This document shows, in pieces, positions 23,091 through 34,279 of a stretch of 64,000 nucleotides of DNA. The stretch's first letter is position 1. Each line of letters begins with the position of its first letter. The stretch comes from Bettongia penicillata ogilbyi (taxonomy: Eukaryota > Chordata > Mammalia > Diprotodontia > Potoroidae). The translations under genes and the position numbers were made by a program. The notes beneath the pieces are model-generated. The model worked only from the letters and a program-made list of their open reading frames with translations, searched no databases and was not told the origin of the DNA. The stretch lies in NCBI GenBank assembly GCA_023548195.1, contig JAJHZJ010000121.1, positions 1,054,220 to 1,118,219 of the forward strand, given 5' to 3'.

Positions 23091-23650
23091 CTCTACAATG
23101 TTTTCTCTATTCCATAAGGGCAAAGGAATTTGGCCTAGAAACAAGTCTGGTGGTTTGAGAGACAGTCTCATTCCCAAGTCTCTTGGGTTCCTAGGCCATT
23201 ACGTTTGGGTTTGATAGGAAATGGTGTTCAAGGAGATGGTAGTGGGAGAGACAGGAAAGCCAAAACACTACCACAAAAAAAAATTAGAATTCTCACTAAG
23301 AACAGGTGTAAAACAAGGGAAATACTTCCACTACTTTTGTTTTACATATAATATGATCAATTATACTACTTCTTTAGTACTTCAAGTATGGTGATTGTAT
23401 GTCCACCAACAGACATCATACCATTCCACAACTTCAAAGACAGTTTTCAAGAGTTAATGTGGCTAAAAAAATAGTCAATGCCATGTGGTCAATCTGTTGA
23501 TGAATATCTCAGAATTAATTTCTATTAGTCCTCAGACAAAAAATATATAGTCCATCAGTAAAGCTATATGAGAATTCTTTCCAGATTGGTAGGACCTAAC
23601 AGAGCTTGCACCTCACTACCTTAACCCTGGAGAAAACAGGGTCACCTTCA
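23091..23650. other. Unassigned sequence
   Basis: About 560 bases without a recognised gene or repeat. Confidence 0.4.
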
Positions 23651-23689
23651 TAATGAGGCACCAAAGTAGAAGTTCAGGACACTAAACGA

Positions 23690-24250
23690 TGGGAAAGATA
23701 TTAGAAGGATTAATACTGCAAATGAAGAAGAGAAAATATTTTCAGGTGACAACACCTAAAAACTCCACTTTCTTGACAAAAAACAACAAATGAGTTCACT
23801 AAGGATATAGGATTAAAAGAAACCACAAAATGCAGATTCATACTTTTAAACTAATAATAAATATCTAGAAAATGTAATTAAAAAAAGATTCAATTTACTA
23901 CCACTACAAAAATCACTAAACAATTACAAATTCTAAACAAACAAATTACCTTAAGGACAACCACAAATTTGTAATGATGAAAATAAAGACAGGTCTAAAT
24001 AATTGGAAGGACAAATACATCTGGTCAAGATAGTAAAAATTACAATACTCCCAAACTGACATACACGTTTAATGCAATAACAAATAAAATGCCGGTGAAT
24101 TTCTTTATAGAACTAGATAAAATCATAGTAAAAATGAGTAGACCAAATTATCAAGGGATATACACCAGAAAAAATAATAATTTATCAGGGTGGCCTTATG
24201 CTTTGAGACTTCAAACATATTACAAAATATTTATCATCAAAACTACATAG
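23690..24250 (+). mobile_element. Old L1 ORF2 fragment (a)
   Basis: Peptide pieces on the plus strand such as 'NEFLYRTR'-type and 'ELDKIIVKMSRPNYQGIYTRKNN' match the region of L1 ORF2 after the reverse-transcriptase domain. Many frameshifts are present. It is more diverged than the L1 at 53.9-55.5 kb and belongs to an older family. Confidence 0.65.
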
Positions 24251-24254
24251 TAAT

Positions 24255-25540
24255 ATCTATCTAAAACCAAAAGTTGGCATCATATCCAATGGGAATACAC
24301 TGGAACTTTTTTTCCAATAAATATGGGATTAAAGCAAGGTTTCCTACTCTATTATTTTTTATATAGTTTTGGAAATGATAACAATTAGACAAGAGAGAGA
24401 ATTTAAATGCAGAATGGAGATAACAGCGTATCTCTCTTTTCTAATGATATGATGGTTTATTTGACATACAGTATCAAGACAAAGGGAATCTGGCCTGTTC
24501 CTGAGGGTCATAAACATTGCCTGCCCCTACGCTTGGAAATTTAGGCTGACTCATCCCTGGGCCTCCAGTCCCCCTCAGTTAGAAGCCATGGCTGGTGATA
24601 CACTTCTCTCAGGGAACTGAAGAGCTGCGCTGACAGCTAGGGAAATTAAAAATCCTAGGGAATCAGTAAAGATAATAAAGACAATTAGTAGCTTCAATAA
24701 AGTTGTAGGCTAAAAAATCAATCATCAAAAATCAAAAGCATTTCTATATCAAAATGTATCAAATACTTGGAGATCAGCCTATCAAGCACACAAAATACTT
24801 GCATAGATTCAATTACAAAGTACTTCTTAAAGAAATAAAGGATAACTTACATAGTTGAATGAATAGTCTGGACCATGTCAATATAATAAAAATGTCAACA
24901 CTATTAAAGCTCATTCACAGTTTTAAGACTATACCAATCAAATTATCAATGGGATACTTTATGGAACTTGATAAAATGATAACAAAATGCATTTGGAAAA
25001 TTTTTATAGCATACTTTTTGTCATGCCTACCAACTGGGGAATGGATCAACAATTTGTGGTACGTAAATTGCTGAGCTATAAAAATATTAATGAATGGGAT
25101 AGATTCAGATATGAAAAGATCTACATAAATTGATGTAAAGTGAAGTAAACAGAGACAGAAAAATATACATAATGATTACAGCAATGTAAATGGAAAGACC
25201 AACTCCCTGCTGCCCCCCACCCACGAATCAAAAGCTGATGTCACAAAATAATAATGAACAAATATGGCTTGAAGTTAGAAATATAAGAAGACACTATCAC
25301 CTTAAACCACTGCAGAGGTGGGAGGTCTACAAATGTTGTACATTACACATATTTTAAGACTTTTTTTTTATGTGCTGATCAGTAATACTGATTTTTTCCT
25401 CTCTCTTTTTAGTCTTAAAAAATGCTATTTTTTACATGGGATGGTGCTCTGGGAAGAAGAGGGAAAACCAAATGGATAGTAAAAAGTATTATTTGATAAC
25501 CCAAGAGAAAATTAAAAATGAAAAAAGGATTATTTAATAA
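24255..25540 (+). mobile_element. Old L1 ORF2 fragment (b) with 3' end
   Basis: It begins in the reverse-transcriptase region ('gggattaaagcaaggtttcctact', the KQGCPLSP-type motif, then a decayed ADD motif near 24445-24480). It continues through the segment with 'ELDKMITKCIWKIF' and ends with the 'TGEWINNLWYVNC' C-terminus and a 3' UTR. About 165 bases at 24478-24645 do not fit L1 and look like a separate unclassified insertion. Confidence 0.65.
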
Positions 25541-25544
25541 AAGT

Positions 25545-27010
25545 AGTTTAGAAAATAAGTTTGTAGTATGTCAGAGGGTAGATGTTGATCTATATTTCAT
25601 CCCATAAACTCCAGGTAGATTATAGATTTAAATATAAAAAATGAACTTTAAAACATTGAAGCAAACACAATATTGTATTTATCTCAGTTGTATTAGCAAA
25701 ACCACATCCCCAATACTCAAAACATATGATTTAGAAAAGTGAAAATATTAATTGCTAATAATCACTTGAAAAATGTTCAGCCTCACTCATAATCAAATAA
25801 ATACAGATTAAAGCAAGACAGAGCTGTAGCTGTGGCCTCAAATCCTTCAAATTGGCACACACAAAAATTAAAAGCAATAAACTTCAAGGTTAAGAAACAA
25901 GTAAAGAAATAAATATAATTTATACATTACTGATCTAACTCTAAACCTGCAGAATCTTTTTGGAAAGCAGCATCATGGTACTTCGCAAATAAAAATAATA
26001 ATAAGCATTACTTTAGACCCATAAACTCCTCATACAATACGTGCCCAGAGCCTATGATCCCAAATTCTAGTCACTCTGGGTCTCCGGAGGGCTGCTGATA
26101 CTTTTACCTGGGGGATTGGGGATGTCTTTTTTAATGCTCACAAACTCATAAGGGTGTGCTTCCCCCATGATTATAAGCAGATCTCAAAAAGACAACCAAA
26201 CTAATTCACCTTTTAGAAAGGAGTATTTACTAAGATGGCATGATAGCTTATACAAACTATTCCTCACCAGAAGTATTAGGAAAGTGAATTTAGAAGGCAT
26301 AGGTGGCAAAGGGTTAACTAGCTGTTCCTGGTTTCTGGAAGCCTTTTCTGCTTTCATGGGATACTCATAAAGTTCCCCTTAGACATGGTGTATGTAGCTT
26401 CTCTCCTGGGAGTCTTGAAATCAATGTTTCTCAGTACGCAAGGCTTGTCCTCAGGTCCCAATATGACTCTGCTTTAGTGGTTCCTACTAGGACTAGGATG
26501 CCTATGGAGGTCCCCAAATGTTCTGGCTCTTCAAAATTCATAAGATTATCCTGCAGTCAAGGCTGGGGGAGGAGAATTAAGAGACCAAGGATTTCATGTC
26601 TGTTCCTCTACCCTACTCTGCTTGTAAGAGAAATTTCTTCTCAGGAGCTTGACTGGAATGGTTCCCATGGGAGGACAGGATGCCAGATAATCAAATACTC
26701 CTATTTCATACAATCTTGCCAGTTTTACATAAGTGCTATAAGGTGTGACCAAGTCTCCTCAACCAATCCCGAAGACTTCTTCTCACACCTGTTTGAAATA
26801 CCTTTGATTAACTGATTCAGCATAGATATTCTCTCCTGATAATGGTATCAGGGTAAAGTAGGATTGACTAATTGGCTCAGTTGATTCCCACCTTCTGTTA
26901 CAAATATATCCTGAAGATGATATCAAAAAGAAGAAAAAAGGGCTATCTATTCAAATACGTATGGGCAGCATTTGCAATTTTGAAAAAAAAAAGTGGATAA
27001 ATCTAAATGT
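25545..27010 (+). mobile_element. Old L1 ORF2 fragment (c), split by an LTR
   Basis: L1-like sequence runs from about 25560 to 26040 and resumes at 26903 with 'tatatcctgaagatgatatc' and 'taaatgtccaataatgg', the segment expected next in ORF2. The two halves join without loss if 26042-26902 is removed. Confidence 0.6.
26042..26902 (-). mobile_element. Probable solo LTR (minus strand) inside L1
   Basis: The 861-base insert interrupts L1 fragment (c). On the minus strand it starts TGTAACAGAAGG and ends GGGCTCTGGGCA, i.e. TG...CA ends, with an ATTAAA signal about 100 bases before the 3' end (near 26130). Flanking bases are 'atacg' and 'aatat', a poor 5-bp match. No coding sequence is present. Family unknown. 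Confidence 0.5.
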
Positions 27011-27794
27011 CCAATAATGGGTGCATTGCTGAATGACTCCATCTTGGAGAATCTGGGAGGATTTCAGTGGCCCCAGATGGGGAGGGAGAACAACAGATGG
27101 AGAGAGAATCTTTTTCTCAGTGAGTCCTTTGCCTCCAGTTGTTGTATTTAGGCAGAACTTTGTAGTCCTGATTCCCTTTTATGGCCAAATTTGATTTAAA
27201 AAAAATACAGAACAGAGTTAAATTTTTTCTATCAAGTTTGAATTTGGAAACTGAGCCAAACAGCTCTAAAGTATCTATTTAAATAAACCCACAAAAGTGA
27301 TGTAACTCCTAGGATTTGAGAATAAAATATTTACTGCTAAAAAAAAAAGAATATAGAAGAATAAAATAATATAATTTAAAATGATGTGTATGAGGAATAT
27401 AAAGAAAAATGGAAAGACTTTTTTGAAATAATGCAAAGCAAAAAAAAAAAAAACCCACCCAGAAATCATATTAAAATAATGGGATAAGTCAAATTAGATG
27501 TTGAAACATATGTCATAGCATTGAAACATGGCCACTGGCTCAGCCAGGAAAGAAGACACAAGCAAGGGTAGCTGTCCTAGTTCTAGGACTAGATTGAAAT
27601 CCTGCTGATCCTGGGAACTTACTGCCCTAGGTGGAGTAAATAAATATTTAGCTTTTCCAAAGAGCATTTAGGCTCTTGCTCCGAGCTTCTACTACTCTCT
27701 AATCCATCACCCTATCCATGATTCTAATCATGACTTCCTTCAGAGTCTGGATTTGGGGACCTCCTTGCTGCCATATGTGAAAGTACCCCCTACT
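27010..27794. other. Unassigned AT-rich sequence
   Basis: No gene recognised. Several A runs (near 27340 and 27440) suggest eroded retroposon tails. Confidence 0.4.
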
Positions 27795-28232
27795 CTGCCC
27801 AGAATAAATGGGGGGGATAGGATGGAGGGAAATATAGTTAGTCTTTCACAATATGGAAGTGTTTTGCATAACTACACAGTTATAATCTGTATCGAATTGC
27901 TTGCCTTCTCATTAGGGGTGGGGGAGGAGGAAGGGAGAGAATGTGGAACACAAAGTTTTAAAAATGAATGCTAAAAATTGTTTTTACATGCAACTGGGAA
28001 ATAAGATATATAGGCAATGGGGTATAGAAATCTATCTTGCCCTACAAGAAAATAGAGGAAAAGGGGATAAGAGAAGGGAGGGGGTGTGATAGAAGGGAGC
28101 CAGATTGTGGGAAGAGGTAATCTGAATGCACACTGTCTTGGGGTGGGAGAGGAGAGAGGTGGGAAGAAAATCTGGAACTCAAAATCTTGTGGAAGTAAAT
28201 GTTGAAAGCTAAAAATAAATTTTAAAAAGAGA
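27795..28232 (+). mobile_element. 5'-truncated HAL1-like/L1 3' UTR fragment
   Basis: It starts at 'ggggggataggatggaggg' and follows the same 3' UTR as element no. 1 ('aaatatagttagtctt', 'gccctacaagaaaatagagg', 'ctggaactcaaaatcttgtgg'), ending in 'aaaataaattttaaaaagag'. Non-coding. Confidence 0.85.
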
Positions 28233-28499
28233 AAAAGAAGACTATTCAAGCTGGCTCCAGTATGCTCTTGATTACAATCTACTATCAATAACTGTAATGA
28301 TTATTTATTTTAAAATCCCTAACCCATCTTTAATATATAAGTAAAAAACCTAAGCCAAAAAAAAAGTGTATTGCAGTAGTCTTGTGAACAATTTATCTAT
28401 GTTCTTTTCAAAATTAAGCAGCAATAGACAGTTGCTGAGAAGACTAAAAATTAAAAGGTCCACGTTTCATTCTTTTAAATGAACTGTTTCATTAAAACA

Positions 28500-28710
28500 G
28501 TACTCTTAAAGAGTTCACATGCATCATTTCACTTGACTATTTTCTTCTAATAACATTCTGATGAGGTAGGAAAGGAAAGAATATTATCTCCATTTTAAAG
28601 ATAGTTAAGTACGCCCAAGAAGATTGACTGACTCCCTTAAAATCTCACAGTAAGTTGCAGGGCTAAGTTCAAGACCAACTCATCTGAGTCCTAAGCCTTG
28701 CCATGTTTCC
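28500..28710 (+). repeat. Diverged MIR-class SINE
   Basis: 'catcatttcacttgac', 'atgaggtaggaaaggaa', 'tatctccattttaaagata' and 'aatctcacagtaagttgcagggc' follow the MIR order. Confidence 0.65.
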
Positions 28711-29177
28711 ATTTCAGACCCTTGCCATGTGCACACTAGTCCCATTAATTTTATCCAATAACTAATGCCACTGTTCTTTAATGGCCAGGCTGATATTTCC
28801 ATTTTCAGGTGCCAGATATACTTAAGCCAAGAACAGATAGAAGTGGAGGCTTCAATAGAAATACAAGAGTAATTCAAAGGTTGGGGAAGAGGCACTTTAA
28901 GAAATAAATTGCCCTCTCTTTGATGCTTCATCCATAAATCCCATGTATTTCCACACAGAAGTACATGGAAATTGTGTCTCACATAGAAGTCTGAAAGATA
29001 AATGAACAGTGGACAAGTATAGAAGGGTTTATGATTAAAAGAAATTGCTTCAATTGTTCTTTGCAAGAAATAATGTTTTCACGATAAGCTATATGGAAGG
29101 ATTGGGACTCATTCCAACTCTAATTCATTCCTCCCAAATGCTCACTCCTTATACTACTAAAGAAATTAACATGGATT

Positions 29178-29440
29178 CATCACCATCATCATCATCCTCA
29201 TCATCAATAGCTGGCATTTATATAGCACTTCAGAGTTTTGCAAAGCATTTTACATACATTTTGTGATCCAGTAGAAAGAATACTAGGTATCAATTTGGAG
29301 TTATTGAGTTCAGATCCTGCTTTGTGACCTTGGGCAAGTCATTTACTGCTCTATATTTCAGTTTCCTCATTTGTAAAATGAAGGGGTTGGACGAGATACC
29401 CTTTAAGGTTTCTCCCAGTTCTAAAACCATGAAGCTATTA
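29178..29440 (+). repeat. (CAT)n, MIR fragment and tRNA-like SINE
   Basis: A short imperfect CAT tract (29178-29212) is followed by 'gcatttatatagcacttcagagttttgcaaagcatttta' (MIR core). A tRNA-like SINE then runs from about 29268 with 'tgaccttgggcaagtcat' and the tail 'aaaatgaaggggttggacgagat'. Confidence 0.75.
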
Positions 29441-30086
29441 TTCTCTTATAATTCTGATCAACACAATGACCAATCATACTTCCAGAGGACTCAGGACAAA
29501 ACATGTTACTCACTCCTTCATGCAAAAGTGATGGAATCAGAGTGCAGATTGAGACTTTTTCTGGACACAACCAATCCATGAATTTATCTTGCTTGTCTAT
29601 ACAAGTTTGTAACAGGGTTTTGTGTTTATTGCTTTCTCAATGGGAGGAAGGAAGAAGGGGGAGGAAGAAAAGGCAGATGTTTATTTAAAAATAAAATAAA
29701 ATTGTCATCACTTGTTTTTTGAGGGTAGTGAAGTTAGAATATAAGGAGCATAGGGAAAATAAATAGTTGGCTATGAATCTGGGGTCAAAGAACCAGATTT
29801 GGCCTCCTGGACCATGGTTTAAGAGACAGGATTAATAGGATTTTGGCCAGGCACTAAATGCATCTAATGAGGACTGGGACACATCTATGTTCCTTGGGAT
29901 TTTTGCTGACCTGATCTGGGGAGATTTAAAAGGAAAAGCAAGTGAGGAGAAAAAACTGCGCTGATATAACTGTTGAACTATAGACCAAGAGGGCAATATA
30001 TATGACATAGGAAAAACTGCAACAGAAGGATATAGCAGTTTTCAGGAGAAAATAACAGGAAGGAGCAGCAGAAATTTTGTTTGTGG
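29440..30086. other. Unassigned sequence
   Basis: No recognised gene or repeat; the short ORFs here have no recognisable homology. Confidence 0.4.
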
Positions 30087-30099
30087 TGTCAAATTTTTA

Positions 30100-30201
30100 A
30101 AATTTATTTATTTTTAGTTTTCAATATTCATTTTCACAACATTTTGAGTTCCAAATTTTTTCCCCATCTCTCCCCTCTGCCCACCCCAAGATAGTGTATG
30201 C
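30100..30201 (-). mobile_element. Very short 5'-truncated HAL1/L1 insertion (102 bp)
   Basis: Only the last hundred bases of the L1/HAL1 3' end are present on the minus strand (tail, then 'ttttgagttccaaattttttcccc'). The exact 13-bp duplication 'tgtcaaattttta' flanks it at 30087-30099 and 30202-30214. Confidence 0.85.
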
Positions 30202-30214
30202 TGTCAAATTTTTA

Positions 30215-30530
30215 GGTAATAATCTGTAAGTCATATTTTTTTAAAAGAGGGAAAACTAGATGCCTTAATATGAGGAGGATATGACCTCATAGGCATTACT
30301 GAAATAAGGTGGGATGCTGCACATGGTAAGTATATGGTAAAAATAATAATAATTTTTTATGAGACCTGAGATTTCATAGGTATAGGGAGTTCCCAGTACA
30401 GTTTTCATACTACCACTAAAGATGTGCAACTTCTAGCCTTACAGAATTGCCTTGGCCACTGAGTATGTTACTTGCCAAGGGTCATATAGGCACTATGTAT
30501 ATCAGATGGCAATATATTGTGCTAAAAAGG
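30215..30530. other. Unassigned sequence
   Basis: No recognised feature. Confidence 0.4.
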
Positions 30531-30539
30531 GTATATGCT

Positions 30540-30720
30540 TGATATAGAGTCAGGCTTAGTATAGGTGCCAGCTCTGACTCTTAGTAACTGAGTAACCATA
30601 GGCAAGTCACAACCTTCTGGGCCTCAATTTCCTCATCTGCAAAATGGAGTTAATAATACCTCTGCTTTCCTTAAAAGAGTGCTGTTGGGAAAGTACTTTG
30701 TAAAACTTAAAGTGGCATGG
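30540..30720 (+). repeat. MIR-type SINE
   Basis: 'ataggcaagtcacaacctt', 'cctcatctgcaaaatggag' and 'ttaaaagagtgctgttggg' match a MIR-type SINE with its 3' extension. Confidence 0.75.
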
Positions 30721-30959
30721 GATTTCAGCTTATTACTATTCTAAAATGAACCTCAGAATGGCATTAAATGTCAAGAAGACATAGTTCTGGGTGGAAATGC
30801 ATGAGATTTATGGATGAAGCATGGAAGAGAGGGCATATGCTTCAATCAGGGACAGAGACAAGACTTGTGATTTCATTGGTATAAAGAACTCTCAGGTGTA
30901 GAAACTTCCTTCACCAGTGTAGGCTGAGATCTTCCCTATAACTTACTGTACTAGAGTGT

Positions 30960-31090
30960 TGCCTGAAGCACTGAAAGGTAAAATGACTTGCCCAGGGTCA
31001 CACAGCTAGTGTGTGTGTCTGAGGCAAGACTTGAACCTAGATCTTTCTGGCTTTAAGGATTTCTAATCTACTTTCTAATCTACTATCCTA
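30960..31090 (+). repeat. MIR 3'-half fragment
   Basis: 'aaaatgacttgcccagggtcacacagctagt' and 'gaggcaagacttgaacctag' are the MIR core and 3' half. Confidence 0.75.
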
Positions 31091-31449
31091 TACTCTCCAA
31101 TTTTTATTTTTCTCATGTAGTCATTTTCTATATACCTGTGTATATCATAACACAACCACAGCATCTTATCCTGCGCAGTTTTGTCCATGTTTTCCCATCC
31201 ATCCCTTATAGAAGATCTACCCAATATGTAGAGGAACTTCCTCAACTCTTTTTACATTTTATGGGTGCCAAAGAGATACTCATTTATATGTAATCTCTCT
31301 ATATCATTACATGACTGACCTACCTTCATTTCTAATCATATATTTCCTTGATAATATCCCTTATATGATATAATGCACATAAACTATTATGGGATCTGTA
31401 CCACATCCAGTCTTCAATAACCATGCCTCTCTTTCCTTTGTCCTTTGAC

Positions 31450-32340
31450 TTATACTCACCTTTGATTCTTTGTAGAGTGTAGTATTCCAAGATTCACAAT
31501 TATATTTCATCACCAAGATGACATCTGCATTCAAAAGTCGGATTTTTTTGTTGGAGAGCAGCTGGGAATCATTGAAAATATGTTGTGATATCCCAAACCT
31601 ACTATCTTCTTCCTCCCAATCACTTTGCTCTCCTCATCCTGTATAATTCTGAATTCATGTCATCATCTGTCTTAGCTATGTTATTGTGGTTATTCAGCCA
31701 TTTCACTTGTGTTTGACTCTTTATGACCCCATTTAAGATTTTCTTGGGAAAGACACTAGAGTGGTCTGCTGTTTCTTTTTCAAGTTCATTTTACAAATGA
31801 GAAACTAAGGCAAATAGAAGGTCAGTGACTTAACCAGGGTCACATGGCCAGTAAGCATCTGAAGATAGATTTGAACTCAGGAAGATGAGTCTTCCTAACT
31901 TCAGCCTTGGCACTCTATCCACTGTGCCACTTAGCTGCCCCTTAGCTATATATACTGATTCACTAAAGCAATGGACTCCATCCCACTACATGTTATAACC
32001 TGGGCAATAGAACTTTATAACCATTTAGTTTTTCCTGATCAGACTATTCTTTTGATTAATCATGGATGTCCCTGGGAAGGTCCCGTAATATCCCAGGGTT
32101 TGATGAAATCAGCACAATATCATCTACAAATAAGAACATGTAGACTTGACCATCTAGGGAATTCTGCTTCAATTGGGACCTTGAATAATTTACCCTCCAT
32201 GAGAATGGTGAACACTTTTGTTGAGTGCATACCTTTCCCTAGATAGTTGGTTATATGATTTTTGCCAGCATTCCACAGAAGTGTAAAGATAGCCCAATCA
32301 CTAACATATATCCTAGCAATATATATATATTGTAGGCTAT
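31450..32340 (-). mobile_element. RTE-type LINE remnant (minus strand)
   Basis: On the minus strand 32108-32131 encodes FVDDIVLI, the catalytic motif of an RTE/BovB-type reverse transcriptase (usually FADDI.L). Downstream pieces also resemble RTE ('ctccaacaaaaaaatccg'). Stops and frameshifts are numerous. A tRNA-like SINE has inserted at 31685-31945. Flanking 31090-31450 and 32340-32725 may be further diverged RTE sequence. Confidence 0.6.
31685..31945 (-). repeat. MAR1-type tRNA-like SINE (minus strand)
   Basis: In reverse it shows the head 'ggggcagctaagtggcac', the 'ggtcactgacctt' box region and the tail '...aaatggggtcataaagagt', shared with marsupial SINEs whose 3' end resembles RTE. It lies within the RTE remnant. 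Confidence 0.85.
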
Positions 32341-32724
32341 AGGTATAGCAGGCTGGTCATCTCACAAGAAAACTAGAGCTAAGAACATGACAGCTGTAGC
32401 CCTGTTGGGTGCTTCCAAATGAAAGGCATGTTCTCTGATTCGATAAAAGGTATTAAACACTAATCATCAGGGACCAAACAGGCACCAGTAGCCATGGATT
32501 AGCTCCTGGGATGGGTCATCAACACTAGACAAGAATTTAATTCCCCCCTTAAAAATGTAATTGTTACACAGGAAACATAATAGATATTAATAATCTAGAG
32601 ATACTTCAATTCACCATATATGAGACTGATCAAGGGAAGCTTGGCTCAGGATATTCCCCTCATGAGATTAGTCCTGCCTAAGCTCTTATTTCCTCAATGG
32701 CTTTATCTGTGTTACCTCTGTTAC
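32340..32724. other. Unassigned sequence
   Basis: No clear repeat or gene. 'tatatatatattg' near 32320-32335 is low complexity. Confidence 0.35.
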
Positions 32725-32998
32725 TGTTAAGTGATTCAGTTGTGTTCAATCCTTCATGACCCTACGGATCATAGCACTCAAATATTAACCATGAGGTTTT
32801 CGTGGCCAGGATACTGGATTGGTTTGCCATTTCCTTCTCCAGTTCATTTTACATAAGAGGAAACTGAGGCAAACAGAGTTAAGTGACTTATCCAGGGTCA
32901 CACAGCTAGTAAGTGTTTGAGGTCAGATTTGAACTCGGATCCTCCTAACTTTAGGTCCAGCACTCTAGTAACCACTAAGCCATCTAGCTGCCTCTATA
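32725..32998 (-). repeat. MAR1-type tRNA-like SINE (minus strand)
   Basis: In reverse: 'gaggcagctagatggctt', 'gtgtgaccctggataagtc', 'tgcctcagtttcctctt' and the tail that continues into 'catgaaggattgaacac'. Same family as 31685-31945. Confidence 0.87.
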
Positions 32999-32999
32999 T

Positions 33000-34262
33000 T
33001 AGTTCTACAGGTACACAGAGCTACATAAAGTATGGCAAATGCTTATATGCTCTATGAGAAACTTGTGTCTGTCTATGACAGACTCTCCATGTGTCTCTCT
33101 ACATGGAATATGATTATAGCATATCTCTTGCTTGTATGAAATCCAAATTGTATGCATGTCTACCCCTTTTTTGTGCCTTAATTCATGCTAAAAAAAAAAA
33201 AAGGAAGAGTCTCTCATCTCTTTAAAGAGGTTTAAAAAGAAACCTTCCCAAATCTCTACCCCATCAGTATTAATCACATACAGATATAGGTAGCCATTAT
33301 GGTTTTCATTTATCATAAAATAGCAACGTATGATAATGCAATGAGAACCCAATCAGAAGGGAAAAAGTGGAAATCAACAGTGGCTGCCTTTCAGACCTCT
33401 TTTGTTCCTTCTTCCTCTTTCTCCCCCACTGAACAGGGAGCCAGAGAGGGTAGGTAGCAAGTGTCTGATAGATGCAAGTGCTACCATTCTTTAGCCACAG
33501 ACTACTGGAGTCCTGGAGAAAGGGGCAAAATGGTGGACAGGAAGCTGACATCCAGCAATAAGACACACTCATTTGACTCTGTCCACCTTCCTTCATTCCA
33601 TATAGCCCTTGAGATGGAATCTCTATCTGCCTCTCTTTCATACAAATCCAAAATCCAAGTTCAAAAAACATCACCAAACTGGTAAATTCTGGGACAGTTT
33701 AGCCATTTCTAGAGTCTAACCTTTCTGTAACAATGCTTTCAAAGCAGAAACCTTGAAGTCAATGAGTTACGTAAAGGAAATCAGCCTACTTCTGATATGT
33801 GCTAGTAATACCTTATCAATTTCCTTGCTTCACAATCTATAGGTCAGAGATTGTATGATAATGACCACCTATGTCAGGGCATCTGAATACTAGATTACTT
33901 GACCTTATCTTTCTCAAGGATTTGGTCTGGGGTTCATGAGACCACCTTATCTTTACATTCTCAAGTCTGTGTCCTACAGTCCACAAAAATGACCAGTATA
34001 TACACAACTATAATTCTGTGAGACTAGAAGATTGAGAGAAGCAAGCTTCATGGCTCAAATAAACAAGGATAGTAAAGACAGAAAGCAGTATTAAAGCATT
34101 TGCTATTGAGGATCTTACAACTATGTTATTCTTATACTAGTTTTTATTTCTACTTGAAATCATCTCACATAAAAGGGCATACAAGAGTTTATTTACATAA
34201 TTACTTTGGGAGAATTCCTCTATTTATCTTAGCAAATTTTGAAAAACTGCTTTATCCAATTC
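33000..34262. other. Unassigned sequence upstream of the NUAK2 retrocopy
   Basis: No gene or clear repeat recognised. The 123-codon minus-strand ORF at 33306-33677 has no recognisable homology and overlaps an equally anonymous plus-strand ORF. Confidence 0.45.
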
Positions 34263-34279
34263 AAGAAATTTGTCTTTTG
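34263..34279. repeat. 5' copy of the 17-bp target-site duplication of the NUAK2 retrocopy
   Basis: 'aagaaatttgtcttttg' is repeated exactly at 37230-37246 after the poly(A). This is the signature of LINE-driven insertion. Confidence 0.95.
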
